NCBI RefSeq assembly: GCF_028858725.1
Contig: NC_084768.1
Span: forward strand, 1,471,853-1,535,852
Length of the DNA: 64,000 bases
Source of the DNA: Colius striatus
Taxonomy: Eukaryota; Chordata; Aves; Coliiformes; Coliidae
Direction of reading: 5' to 3'
Shown here: piece by piece, positions 1 to 11,034 of the stretch
How the letters are laid out: each line of letters begins with the position of its first letter
Position numbering within the stretch: the stretch's first letter is position 1
Notes under the pieces: model-generated
What the model was told of the DNA's origin: nothing
The model's input: the letters and a program-made list of their open reading frames with translations, nothing else
Databases searched by the model: none
Translations under genes and position numbers: made by a program

Positions 1-689
1 TCTCTCTCGCTGCATTCACTGCAGCTAAAACCCCCCAAAGCCCCATTTCTCCTTTGTCAGCCATTGCTCTGAGACTGACAGGTCGAGAGCAGAACAGTGC
101 AAGAGCAACTCCGCAGGTATTTTGTCTCTGCTGCCTGAGGATCACAAGGGTGAAGGCTGTGCTGCACTTCTGTGCTCTTAAGCAATCAGCCACAACACAG
201 GAAGACAACTTTAGGCGATCTGTATATCCCTGGTACTGCAAACGGGAACCAGAGACGGGACTTGACTTTCTGAGCAAGAGCAGGGGTCGACTGGACACTT
301 GGAAGTGTGAGTTACTTGAGGGGAAAAATCAGTGAGTGAGATTCCACTCGCTGACTGATCGGTGTCTGCGTGCTGCTGGCCACGAGTGACACGCTGCAAC
401 CCATCAGGCTGCTGTCTTGAGAACCAACACGAACAAGCCCAAGGGCATCAGCTGAAAGGTTCCCATTGCTGTGGTTTGAACCCTGTGTCTCAGCAGGCCT
501 ATAAATGTAACTCTGCTTTGGGTCAGATACATTAAAATCTACCCCATGGTAACAAAAGCCAGGAGCAGCTGCAACCAGAAAGGTACCATCTGAATGCCTC
601 TGCTCTTTAGAGGGACCAGGACAGGCTGGAGCAATGGGCCCAGGGGCTGAAAATGCTGCCCAAAGGGAAAGGCCCTGGGGGGGTTATTT
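1..689. other. intergenic sequence, no gene seen
   Basis: No convincing exon, promoter or RNA gene is visible; the open frames are short and lack family motifs. The part from about 437 to 612 is one copy of a diverged repeat that recurs at about 2417-2594. Confidence 0.5.
437..612 (+). repeat. diverged direct repeat, copy 1
   Basis: This stretch aligns by eye with 2417-2594 over about 170 bases with many substitutions and small indels. Shared blocks include the run around CAGCAGGCCTA, TCTGCTTTGGG and TACATTAA. It may be an old segmental duplication or two copies of an unrecognised interspersed repeat. Confidence 0.55.
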
Positions 690-1312
690 GACAGCCCTCT
701 CAGTGTGCCCAGGTGGCCAATGGCTTCCTGGCTTGGACCAGCCATCGTGGTCAGCAGCACCAGGGCAAGAAGGCCGCACCTCCAATACTGTGCCCAGTTC
801 TGGGCCCCTCACTACAAGAAGGACATCGAGGTGCTGGAGTGTGTCCAGAGATGGACAACAAAGCTGGTGAATGGTCTGGAGAACAAGTCTGATGGGGACA
901 GACTGATGGAGCTGGGCATGTTCAGCCTAGAGAAGAGGAGGCTGAGAGGAGACATGAGCACTCACTCTGTACAACTGCCTGAAGGGGAGCTGTAGTGAGG
1001 TAGGAGTTGGTCTCTTCTCTCTAGGAATAAATGACAGGACATGAGGAAATAGGTTCAAAATTCTCCCAGGGTAAGTTTAGATTGGCCATTAAGGAAGAAC
1101 TTTTTTCCCTGAGAGGGTTATTAAGCATTGGAACGGGCTGCCCAGGGAGCTGGTGGAGTCCCATCCCTGGAGACGTTCAAAAGACACACAGAGGAGGTGC
1201 TGAGGGACAGGGGGTAGTTTAGTGATGAGCCTGGCAGTGTGAGGTGAGGGGTGTGACTCAATCATCTTCAAGGTCTTTTCTGAGCACAACAATTCTTTGA
1301 TTCTCTGATTCT
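690..1312 (+). mobile_element. CR1 LINE fragment, 3' end
   Basis: This is a 5'-truncated CR1 retrotransposon, the dominant LINE of birds. It contains the end of the reverse-transcriptase frame and the CR1 3' UTR, including the block GGCTGCCCAGGGAGCTGGTGG, and finishes in a short tandem ATTCT(T/C)TGATTCT tail. Reading frames are broken, so it is inactive. The left boundary is approximate. Confidence 0.85.
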
Positions 1313-2416
1313 AAATGAAAGCACATCACAACCTGTGCAAACATACCTGTTACACACAGAGGTAGAACACAGCACCAAGCTCAGCTTGTAGACCTGAAAC
1401 CTACATGACCTCCAAACCATCACAGGTCACCTGTCCAGGTGCTACAGGCCATGTCCTGGCATGTTCCTAGGAAATACAGAGCATCACTACGCACAGACAC
1501 CAAGGGTCACATCAGAGCCGTGCAAGTGATGGCAGCACACAGTTTGTACTGCACTCAATCACACACACTGTGTTTACCACATGTACAAGGTTTTACTGGA
1601 AGATAGATTAAGTCAATGTTTGGAAGATTAATACAAGGCTGCAGTGTTCAGAACTAACTGCAGTGTGTACAAAAACAGTGGGAGATGGTGTCTTTACTTA
1701 CAGCTTTTGATGTACCATTTACTGGCTCAGTTGGACCTCTTTAAGGGGGCTGGAAAACATGACCATGCCAACAATGCTCGTGTGGCTGAGACAGAACTGG
1801 ACTGTACAAATACATCCATGGCAGCAACACTACTGGAGCCAGGAATGCAGTGGAATAGCTGTCACTGTAACCAAGACACCTGATTCTCTCCCCTCCATAA
1901 AGCTCAGGGATACAGAATTACAACCTGGAGCATAGAGTCAATTTAGGAGAAAAACAGACTTGGAAAGAGAACTCATTGCATTTGCTGATGTGATCAACTG
2001 GTTGCAGAGCTTCACATTGGGGAAGGATTAACTATCCCTTCATCCCACTCCACACCACAGGCATTGCCCTGCAGGGTATTGCTCTTTTTCTCCAGCCTGG
2101 AATGGACATTGTCTTTAGGAAAAGAAGAACAGTTGCTTACAAATGAAGTTGTTGTTGGCATGTTTTTGCTCTTTCCTCTATCACTTGGACACAAAACCCC
2201 CAGTTGGAGGTTTCAGAATGCAAGAAATAGTCAAATACTGAGAATCAGACTGAGAATCAGAGATGGGAACAAATCAGGTGTTTACACTACACTGGGTGTT
2301 TGTCTTTGCTCTAAAAGCCGTAACAGCAAACACAGAGAATAAGGAACCTCTCAGCGTAGAGGAAACAGCATCTGCAACTTGGGTCTCAGAAAAAAACAAC
2401 CCCAAGAGCCAAGCCC
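1313..2416. other. intergenic sequence, nothing recognised
   Basis: Moderately AT-richer sequence than the rest of the window. No splice-bounded exon, repeat family or RNA gene could be identified. Confidence 0.4.
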
Positions 2417-2594
2417 AAGACAAGCATCTTAAAAGTTGCCATTGTTGCAGTTGGAACCCCGTGTCCCAGCAGGCCTAAAAGCAAGTCTGCTTTGGGACAG
2501 GTACATTAACATCTGCCCCATGCCGACACAAATGCACAGCAGCTTTGACAGGAAAGATACAGCCTGAAAGCCCTGTAAGCTCATAGAACAGGCG
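2417..2594 (+). repeat. diverged direct repeat, copy 2
   Basis: Second copy of the repeat at 437-612, in the same orientation and about 2 kb away. The CR1 lies between the two copies and is not itself duplicated, so the duplication either predates the CR1 insertion or is dispersed. Confidence 0.55.
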
Positions 2595-3424
2595 ACCACC
2601 CTGAAACCTCCACAAGGAGCACAATGCTGTAATGACACTTCCTTCTGTGATGCTGGTGGCTTTCACTCCTCCCACGGGGATTCTTCTCCCAGCCCCGAGG
2701 AGTTGGTGGGTCCCAGCCGGCAGCCGGCGCCGGGGCCCGTCAGGGTGCAGCAGCCGCAGAAACGCTCCTGAGCCTCGGGGCTGGCACCAGCTGGGGCTTG
2801 GCTGGGGACACCAGGCAGGGGTGGCCCTGACACCCTGCCCATGTACCTGGCCACGGCACCTGGGAACCTGCTCCTCTGGCCAGCCCTCTCATGGGATGGC
2901 AAAAGCAGCTCCATCAGCCCTGGCATGGTCCTGAGACATCTCTTGATGGGTGAGTCTGGAACCATCAGGCCTGGAAAGAGGAGAGCTTGCCCAGAACTCA
3001 GCTGCTCTCAGTTTTTGGCAGGCAGGGTGGGTTTTTGAGCTGCCTGGTGCTGCCACTGCTGGGGAGCACCCAGGAATCAGCCTGTAGCTGCTGTGGAGTG
3101 AGGGCAGCAGGAGTGAGCGGGGCTGTGTGCAGCTATTGAACAGGTTCAGCCTTTAAAGGTGTCCCCCCTGGGAAGCCTGCTTCCTTCCTCCTGCCAGGTG
3201 GTATTTAGAACATAGACAGTTGCTTTTTGAAAGCAAAACCACCACACAAATGCAAAGCCTGGCTGGGTGATTTCCCTTCCCCAGTGCTGGCCACTGGACA
3301 AGGTGCTGGTCGGCAGCACTCTCAGGGTGCAGGGCTGGGCCCAGGACAGGCCTTTTGCAGGCACCACATTTCTGGAGGCTCCTGCTAATGCAGTTCCTGG
3401 GCAGTGCTCAAGGAATGAGAGCAG
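2595..3424. other. intergenic sequence, nothing recognised
   Basis: GC-rich, with short overlapping open frames on both strands that look like composition effects. No domain, splice-consistent exon chain or repeat family was recognised. Confidence 0.4.
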
Positions 3425-4200
3425 TTGTCCATAATTGCTAGCTTTGGTCCCTCCCCATCGGTTCTGGCTCCCTGCCCTCATCTGTTACTTCCTCCCTCTC
3501 TGTCTTTACCCCACCACTGGTTTTTCTTTCTCTGTAGGACTCCTTGTCTGTATTTTCTAACCCCTCCCTGTGTGTCCTACACCCTGTTGCTATTTTTTCT
3601 CCTCTCCTGCTCCCTGTCCTTTGCCTTTTTCTATCACCATGTTGTGATTCCTGGCCTTATTTTCCCTCTCCCCCACAGCCTGTCCCCACTTTCCTGCCCA
3701 TCTCTCTTGCTCAGCTGGCTGGAACTTCTCTCTGGGCCTCCATCCTGCTCCTCACCCCCTTTTAGCTCTTCCTCTGACTCTCTCAGCCCATCGCTGTTCC
3801 ACCCTCCTGCGCCTCCTTCTGCTGATCCACATCCCTCTGTTCCTCGCTCTCTCTGGATGCTTTCCTGTCCTTCTCTTCTCTGTCCCTGCCTTCTGTCCCT
3901 GTCTCTCCCTTTCTCTCTCCTTTCCCTTGTCTCTCTGTCCTAATCCCTGTCCCATTTCTCTGTCACTCCACTCTCCTGCTGCCTTTTCTGTCTCTCTGTC
4001 CAATCTGTCCCTCTTCCTGCCTGTGTCTGTGTATCCCCCCATCCTCCTTTCTGCCCTTCCAATCCTCTCTCTGCCCTCTCTGCTGCTGCTTGTTGCTCTT
4101 TTTCCTCCTGCACTCCCTGTCTCCTTAAGCTCCATCCCTTTCCTGCTCTGTCCCTCTGCCCTGCTCCTCCACTGTATTTTCCTCCTCCTCCTCCTTTGGC
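3425..4200 (+). repeat. pyrimidine-rich low-complexity tract
   Basis: About 775 bases of plus strand are strongly biased to C and T, with many CCCT, TCTC and CTGTC runs and few purines. Open frames here (Ser/Leu/Pro-rich on plus, Arg/Glu/Lys-rich on minus) reflect the base bias and not coding constraint. Confidence 0.7.
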
Positions 4201-4469
4201 TCCTCCTGGGGCTGGGCCTGTGCAGCCCTGGGGAGGCGGCCATGGGGCTGCAGGGTCAGGGGGGCCTGGCCAGGGGCTGGTGTCCCTGCAGGGTCAGGCA
4301 GCAGGAAGGAGGCCCCGGGGCACGTGGGAGCTGTAGGCCTGGGCTGCCAGCCGTCCCTGTTCATTGCTGGGCCAGCCAAGGGCACTCACAGCTCATTCCC
4401 CCGCCCAGCAGCACTGTCTGTGCCTCAGTGTGTCTGTGCCAGAGGCTCCCTCAGCGCCCAGCCCCGGGG

Positions 4470-4625
4470 CAGCCAATGGCAGCGCAGCAGGCGGGAACAG
4501 CCCTGATTGACGTGTGAGTGGCAGCCAATCGGAGGCGGCGACGCCTCAGGGAGGGCGGGACCAGGCAGGGCAGTGACAGCCCCGCATCCAATCAGAGGCG
4601 GCGGCGCCTCAGGGCGGGCTCTGGC
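4470..4625. promoter_or_regulatory. CCAAT/GC-box promoter-like block
   Basis: Three CCAAT pentamers lie in a GC- and CpG-rich block: 4473-4477, 4525-4529 and 4588-4592. The last two sit in a tandem duplication of about 63 bases (CCAATCGGAGGCGGCG and CCAATCAGAGGCGGCG), each followed by a GGGCGGG GC box. This is the architecture of a TATA-less CpG-island promoter. No first exon could be assigned on either side, so the gene it would serve is unknown. Confidence 0.45.
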
Positions 4626-5100
4626 CCCTCCCGCCCTGTGCTGCAAAGCCCCTGAGCCACAGGCAGAGGCAGAGGCAGGGCCAGAGAGATGGGAGCTGCT
4701 GGACACAGGCCCCGAGGGGCCGAGTGCTGAGGGGCCGGCACATGGCTGTGGGCAGCAGAGGCTGCGGCCCTGCAGAGGAGAAGGCTGAGCTCAGGGGCCC
4801 TTCTCAGCGCTGAGGGCTCCCTGCAGGGCGGGGGGCGAGAGGCTGGGGCCGGTGTGTGCTGTGTGGTGGGCAGGGACGGGACACGGGGTGCCGGGCACAC
4901 GCTGACACAGGGGCGGCCACCCAAGGCCCTCCCTGGGTACCCCCAGGCACTGCCCATGTGCAGTGGGGTGTGAGGGGACGCGGCACGCAGCGGCCGCACG
5001 GGCACAGAGACACACAAGGGCAGCATCTGCCCAGCTCCTGCTTGTGCCCTCCAAGGGGAGGCCTTGGCAGCTCAAAAGGAGGGGGTTTACCCAACAAGGT
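4626..5100. other. GC-rich sequence downstream of the CCAAT block
   Basis: CpG-containing, with open frames on both strands and no recognisable protein family. It could contain a 5' UTR belonging to the CCAAT/GC block, but no start site can be defined. Confidence 0.35.
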
Positions 5101-5712
5101 GTGTTAGAAAGCTAAAACGAGGCTTTGGATGCTGATAACTGAGGTTGAGACCTGAGAATGAGGGATTGAAAGCTGAAAAGGAACAGGTTAAAGCTAAAAA
5201 GAACAACTTGGGCCACAAAGTGAGGCTTTGGAATATAAACCTGGAGGACTGTGTTCCAAGCAATAAGGTTAAAAAAGGCAAAAAGGGGGCTTTGGAAGCT
5301 CAAAATGAGCATCTGGGACACAACACAAGCCTTTTGAGGTTAAAATTGAGTGTTTGGAAGCTAAGAAATGAGGGTTTGAGCACAAAAGTGAGACTTTGAA
5401 AATACGGGTGATGGTTTGGACCTAGAAGAGGATGATTTGAAATCTAAACCCAAGGTTTGGAATGTGACAATCAGGCTTTGGGAATAAGGGTTTGGGTCAC
5501 TGAGTGAGGTTTCAAAGATTTACATGGGGGCTTAGGCCTCAAAATAAGGCATTGGAAGCTAAAAAGGAGGATTTGGGCCCCCAGAGGAGGGTTTGGAAGC
5601 AAAAACTCTCACTTTGAATGATGAAAATGAAGCTTTGTTCCAAAAAGTACCGCTTTGGAAGCTAAAAATGAGGTTTTGGATGCAAACCAGGAGGTCTTGG
5701 GTCCCAGATTGA
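5101..5712 (+). repeat. degenerate minisatellite (GAGG-TTTGGAAGCTAAAA type)
   Basis: A diverged tandem array of units of roughly 35-40 bases built on TTTGGAAGCTAAAAATGAGG. Units differ by many substitutions and indels, so the array is old. The same motif family reappears at 8160-8225, and a related CCCCAAAATGAGGTC type occurs at 21.74-22.10 kb and in every unit of the large array. Confidence 0.75.
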
Positions 5713-5886
5713 GGACTGAGACAGCCAAGTTCTACCTTCCCAGGCCTTTAGGTGTGGGAGCTGCCCTCAGTCGTGTGCAGTTCGTCTGCTCAGCCCAGAT
5801 GAACAGATGCAGGGTGCAGGCCAGAGAGATGGGGTGGGCACTGAGGCACACAAGGAAGAACCCAGCCGCAGCTTTCCTACCTCTGT

Positions 5887-6330
5887 CATAGAACCATGGA
5901 ATTGTTATGGTTGGAAAAGGCCTCTCAGATGATCGAGTCCAAGCCTTACACTGCCAGGCCCATCGCTGAACCACATCCCTCAGCGCTTCATCTACGCGAC
6001 TTGTGAATATCTCCAGGGGTGGGGACTGCATCAGCTCCCTGAGCAGCCCGTCCCAGTGCTTCACAACCCTCTGAGTGACAAACTTCTTCCTGGTGTCCAA
6101 CCTGAACCTGCCCTGGCGCAGCTTAAACCCCTTAAACCCGTTTCCTCGTGTTCTGGAGAGAAGAGCTCGACCCCCACCTCACTACAAACCCCTTCAGGCA
6201 GCTGTAGAGAGTGATCCTGTCTCCTCTCAGCCTCCTCTAGGCTCAGCATCCCCAGCTCCCTGAGCCTCTCCTCATCAGACCTGTTCTCATGACCCTTCCC
6301 CAGCTTCGCTGGGACTCTGACACCCAGCTG
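5887..6330 (-). mobile_element. CR1 LINE fragment, reverse orientation
   Basis: Begins with the reverse-complemented CR1 3' end (CATAGAACCATGGAATTG, then GGTTGGAAAAGGCCTCTCAG). It runs through the conserved 3' UTR and the short remnant of the reverse-transcriptase end (about 6160-6310). It is 5'-truncated; the right-hand boundary is not sharp. Confidence 0.8.
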
Positions 6331-7836
6331 AACCCAAGGTGCCATTGATGGCAGCAACAGGTTCCCCAGGTGCTGGTGGGCTGCTGGGGATGGACACAGC
6401 GTCTGCCAAAGCATGTGCAGATGTTGAGGCTGCGAATAGTGCAGCAGGAGATGAGAGAAGCGACTGTGCAGAGGGATTTCTGAGCTTCCCCAGCCAGCCC
6501 TTGGCACAACCAGCTCTGAGCCAGAGGCGTCCCTGTGGGGGCAGAGAGGTGCAGCCGTTTGCTGCTCCCAGGAGTCAGAGGCAGCCTGAGATGGAACCTT
6601 CCCTGACGGATTCATGATGGTGTCTTCCCTAACAGCCCCTTTCTTAAGCCATTTTTACAGTCTCTTTCCCTGTGAGGTGGGGCTGGAGTGCCTCTGGTCA
6701 CACAGACCTTCATCTGGATTGCTGTGTAATGCTCTCACTTTGCTTTTAAAGGTGTGGGGTAAGGAGAATGCAGAGCACATGCTCAGTGAGGGCTGGTGGC
6801 ACCTTGGAGGTGGGTGGGCTTTGGGATGGAGCTGTGTTTCAGTGTTATAATGAGAGTCTAATGAGCAAAGTTTACCCAAAACCCAGCGTTTGTCAAACAA
6901 TGACAGGCTGTTGGCCCAGGTGTCAAATGAATTGCAGATGTTACAGAAGCATCAGAGCACAGAAGCGTCATTCAGCCAGAAATCTGCAAGAACACATTTG
7001 TAAGTGTTTGGTATCTGAAATATTGGCGTTAGGAACTTGTCCCTTGTGGCAGTACAAGCTTCAGGACATGGCTGATCTTGTAGAGCTGCAAGAAGCCGTC
7101 ACAGCAGCACATCTCACTTCTGTTGTTATCTGGCAAGAGCAGAACTTATCTTGGACCAATCAGAGTAAGAGAAGTGAAGAAGCAACTGCTGAAGCCTGTC
7201 CTGTGGTTTGGCAAAACACCAGGAAGCCAAAGGTGAAGAATACACTGTGAGGAAGACTCAGATCTTCATCCTCAATGGCCCCCGAGGCCCAGCGAAGGAG
7301 GCGTGAGGGAGCTGTGGCCTGGGCAGACTGAGGCAGGACAATGGGGGGAACTCATGAAGAAGTGCAGTGAATGTGCAGATCTAGTCTGGGCACACGTGGA
7401 AAGTTTTGCTCTAAGGAGGACACACTCTTGGTGGAGCCATCCCCTGTGTGCCCAGCGCTGCCAGAAACACCTGCTTGACAGTCGCATTGGCTGTTGAGTC
7501 CTGGTTGGCACTTTCCTGGCATCACAAACACACAGCTTGTGAGTCCCACAGTACCCTGCAGATCCCTTCTTCTGCAAGAGCTCACAGGGCTGCCCACGCA
7601 GTCTCCGCTCTGTCCCAGCCTCTGTGCTGGTGTCCCAGGGAGCCACTGTGGAGCGGATTTCTTGCTCCCCAGCTGCCTCCTCCCTGCAGCCCTTCTCTGA
7701 TTCCAGAGGTCATCCCAGGGGAGGGGCAGCGCTGTGGCCGTCACCAAGGGAGACAGAGAACGTTGGGCGCTGCTGATGTCACACAGAGGCTGTTCCAGAC
7801 CCCAGCCGGCGTTTGTGACCTCACCTGGCCAGAGGC
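6331..7836. other. intergenic sequence upstream of the AKAP1-like gene
   Basis: An open frame of 160 codons (6768-7250, plus) was examined. It has no family motif, no splice context and biased low-information composition, so it is not called. The part near 7.7-7.84 kb probably contains the promoter of the AKAP1-like gene; TGATGTCACA near 7770 and TGTGACCTCAC near 7815 resemble CRE-type half sites. Confidence 0.4.
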
Positions 7837-7842
7837 TATAAA
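7837..7842 (+). promoter_or_regulatory. candidate TATA box of the AKAP1-like gene
   Basis: TATAAA sits in a GC-rich setting about 160 bases before a good splice donor at 8002, so transcription would start near 7865-7870 in a non-coding first exon. Placement is inferred from motif and spacing. Confidence 0.45.
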
Positions 7843-7865
7843 GCCTCCCAGCAGGACAGCCAGAG

Positions 7866-8001
7866 CCAGAGCCTCCCAGCAGGACAGTTGAGCTGCCCTT
7901 GGGACAACTCAGCTCCTTCCCTCGCTATTTGCCTTCGTGCTTTCTTCCAGACATTTCTCCATTACTGCCCAGTTCTTCTCAACTCCCGTCCTCTTCCAAA
8001 G
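7866..8001 (+). other. candidate non-coding first exon of the AKAP1-like gene
   Basis: The 3' edge is the donor CCAAAG|GTAAGG at 8001/8002. The 5' edge is set only by the TATA box. The next exon would begin after the acceptor CTCCTGCTAG at 8352, 20 bases ahead of the ATG. Confidence 0.4.
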
Positions 8002-8159
8002 GTAAGGATGACCCAAACTCTCAGGACAGAGAAGAGGATGTAGAAAGGGCTGACAGGAGAGGCTGCTCTGCACCTCCCAGTCCATTTCCATGCTGAGCTC
8101 TTCCACGTCTCGAGGCTGGACAAGGCTATGGGTAGTGTTGCTGTCTGGTGGTTCTTCTG

Positions 8160-8225
8160 TTGGCCTCAAAATGAGGCTTTGGAAGCTAAAAAAGAGACTT
8201 TGGGCCCAAAAAGGAGGTTTTAGAT
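8160..8225 (+). repeat. short minisatellite patch in intron 1
   Basis: Two to three units of the TTTGGAAGCTAAAA/GAGG motif seen at 5.1-5.7 kb, inside the predicted first intron of the AKAP1-like gene. Confidence 0.55.
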
Positions 8226-8372
8226 CATAGAGCTGGTAGAGCAGAGCTGGGAGTGGAAGGAGCAGCTGGGAAACTGTTCCTGGCAATAGCTCAAGCTATT
8301 CCTGTTCCCTTCCCTGGGAGTACTTGACCATGCTGTCTGTTTCTCCTGCTAGATCCTGCTGAGCTCTGTGCA

Positions 8373-10725
8373 ATGGCTCTTCGCTTCGCCAGCGTGATCC
8401 CCTACGTTGTGCCTGGAGCGCTGGCACTGCTGGGCTGCTGGTGGCTCTACTCCTACCGCAGAGAGCAGGCCAGAGCTGGTGCTGAAGCGGCAGCAGCTGC
8501 TGAGGAAGCGCAGCAGAGAGGAGGGACGGAGGAAGAGTCCTGGCCCCAAGGGGAAGCCTGTGTCCCTCAGGAGCTGCCTGTGTCATCAGCAGAGCAATGC
8601 CCAGAGACCGACCTTTGGGATGTTTCAGCACCAAGAGCTGAGCCCAGCACTGCTGAGGGTGACACGGCAGGAGCAGAGACAGGAGGGTCTGCAGAGGAGA
8701 GCGGCGTCCCTGCTGCTGTTTCTGTCCCTGCGCTTCCCAAGAGCACAGAGTGTCCCTCCAGTGCTGCAGCCAGCCCCGCACAGGCCTCAGGCTCCGGTGC
8801 CAATGCAGAGCAGCGGCCGTCAGCTGAGCAGTGCCCAGAGCAGGCAGAGCCCCGGGCTGAGGCAGCGCTGCCGGGTGCTGCGCGGGATGTGCCCGCTGGG
8901 CTCTGCCCGGCTGCAGCCGCCCCAGCTGATGCCCGTCCGCAGGCGGCCGGCGCTGCTGCCCCTGAGCGGGGGCTGTTGGAGGTGGCGGCAGCGGCTGAGC
9001 ACACGACTGTCAGCAGGGATGCTGCGGGGCTGCTGGCGGCGGGCAGCGACGCACGTGGCGCGGCAGGTAAGGGCTGTGCCGGGCTGCTCGGCACCTGGCT
9101 GGGCCGGGGCCGAGACAGACGGCTGCTGCTATAGTTGGGGTAGTTTTGGTCAGCACTGGGGTCTTCTCCCTGCATGCTGAGACCCCCGTGAAGAGTCGTG
9201 TTGAAGCCGTGGGGAAATGCAGCAGAGCTTGCTGCAGCAGCAGCTCCGTGCTGGCGTTGGCTCAGCTCACATTGCGCTGGGAACTCAGGGTCGCCTCTGT
9301 ATGAAAGGATCTCTTTTTCTGGCCTGGTGTCTGGGAGCTGCATTGTGTGGGCTGTCTGAATGCTGACACGGGTGCCTGTCTTGCAGGTGTAAATGGGACT
9401 GACTGGAGCTTGAAGGACATTGGCTGTACCGTGAGGAAGACAGGGACTGGCCAGAAGTCTCACTGCAGAAGAAAATCCAGGCAGTCCGACATCATTGCCA
9501 GGGAAATAGAGGTGCCAAAGGTAAGCAGCCACTGTCCTGCTCTACACAGCCATCTTCTGCATCTTCCAGTCTGGTAAAATCTCAGTGCCATCCCAGGAGG
9601 ATCAACAACCAACCAACGAAGGTTTCAGTGTTGAACTCCCATCAGGACCCAGCAGCAATGAAGAACCAGAGCACAGCTGTAACCAAGGGGCCTGCTGGTG
9701 ACTTTGGTGGTTGTCAGAGTCCTTCTTCTCCATCACCTTCCACGCTGATCTGTCAGTGTGATGCTCTGAAAGCCTTCAGAAGGCTTTGAGGGTTCACAGT
9801 CCCTGAGAGCAGGGGATGAGTTGCTTTCTTCCCCTCTTTAGGAGGGTCACAATTCAACTGTCTGTGCAAACCCACCCTCAGAATGAGCTGTGGGAACTGG
9901 GAATATGGGCAAAAGAAGGCCCAGGGGACAGTGGTGGTTGAGCTACATTTCTCTGCCTGACTCTTGCTTTCTTGTCCCTCCTCTCAAGGCATTAGTGAGA
10001 CACTTGGTTGGCAAACAAGGACAATTTATTAATGCCTTGAGTAAAGAGTCTGGGGCCAAAGTTTCCGTCTGGACGCTCCCTCATCTCCGTGACTCTGAAA
10101 TCTGTCTCATCAAAGGTAAGAGGAATGCCTCTTCATGAGACGGGCAAGGAACTGAAGTGGGTTCAGGGGCTTGGGGAGGCCGGTGCTTTTGCCAAAGTGT
10201 TCTGCTTGGTGCTATTCCAGCAGAGGGATGTGGCCAGTGGCCTGGGCCTGGGCACGGGAAGCCTGTGCTCTGGGGCTGAGAATGCATTTGAGCAGCTTTG
10301 GCTGCTGGAGCTTTACCAATCCCTTCTGCAGAGTCCCTTGGGGCGTGCAGGAGCAGCTGTGGGATGTGTATCAGCACAGGCAGTCTGGGCTGGGAAGGAT
10401 GTTAGATGAAGGGTGGCTGAAAAGTGTCTGCCAGCGAGTTGGGTTCACGCTGGAGGACAGAGCTGTTGGGCAGGGGCCTGGGAGCGGGAGCTGCTGCCAT
10501 TGGAACAGATTGGCCACAGAACCTAACATCAAAGCCACTGAGCTTGTTGATACAGCACAGGAGGTTTCTGGCAGCTGGATTGCTTCCCGGGGCAGGGGTG
10601 GGTGTCCTCAGCCTGCCTGTGCTGCTGACTTTCTTTCTGTGGGCTTTGTTCTTCCAGGCCTCCCCCATCAGGTCGACAGAGCGCTGAGCCTGATGGCCGA
10701 GAGGTTCCACGTCAGCCACCTCTAA
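8373..10725 (+). CDS. AKAP1-like short KH-domain protein (4 coding exons)
   Basis: Coding exons are 8373-9066, 9387-9520, 9989-10115 and 10658-10725; all junctions are GT-AG and the phases join into 340 codons plus TAA. Residues 1-30 (MALRFASVIPYVVPG...) closely resemble the N-terminal mitochondrial-targeting and membrane anchor of A-kinase anchor protein 1, with a hydrophobic segment at about 9-27 ending in a Trp-Trp-rich edge and Arg residues. Residues 30-230 are an Ala/Glu/Pro-rich low-complexity linker. The block SDIIAREIEVPK in exon 2 and the KH fold in exons 3-4 (GKQG loop at 284-287) match the AKAP1 KH region. In AKAP1 the KH domain binds RNA at the outer mitochondrial membrane and a Tudor domain follows; here the frame stops right after the KH domain. 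I see no clear PKA-binding helix. It is best read as a short AKAP1 paralogue, possibly an RNA tether without PKA anchoring; the function is inferred. Confidence 0.8.
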
Positions 10726-10901
10726 CATCTGCCCTCTGCGTCCTCCTGCACCAGCCACACATCCTTCCGACCTCAGCACTGCAAAGTTCTAGATGCCTGA
10801 CTGCTCTCTGCAGAGAGAAAGAGGAGCAATTGCCAGATCCTGCCCAGCCCCATGGTGGTTAATCTGTTTCTGTTTATTCCAACTCTGTGGATATACTTTG
10901 A

Positions 10902-10907
10902 AATAAA
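10902..10907 (+). terminator. polyadenylation signal of the AKAP1-like gene
   Basis: AATAAA lies 177 bases after the TAA stop and is the first such hexamer downstream on the plus strand, giving a short 3' UTR. Confidence 0.65.
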
Positions 10908-11034
10908 GTCTCATCCTGGAGCAGAAAAACCCTGGCAGCCAAGGGAACTCAACAGAAACGTTTTCACCCCCAAAATGTCCCCTGTGGGTGGCCCTGGCTT
11001 GGGGTGCATCCGGGGACCTGACAGAAATCTACCT

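Noticed and set aside
3425-4517. Ser/Leu/Pro-rich (plus) and Arg/Glu-rich (minus) open frames
   Set aside because: Explained by the C/T-biased strand composition; no domain and no splice support.
6768-7250. 160-codon plus-strand open frame
   Set aside because: Checked for retroviral, lectin and zinc-finger features; none found, and no splice or promoter context supports it.
9067-9134. Unspliced extension of the AKAP1-like first exon to a stop at 9134
   Set aside because: The CAG|GTAAGG donor at 9066/9067 joins in frame to exon 2, whose protein matches AKAP1; the extension is intronic.
8407-9180. 257-codon open frame overlapping the AKAP1-like first exon in another frame
   Set aside because: Shadow of the real exon: it lacks the membrane anchor, and only the 8373 frame joins to the KH exons.
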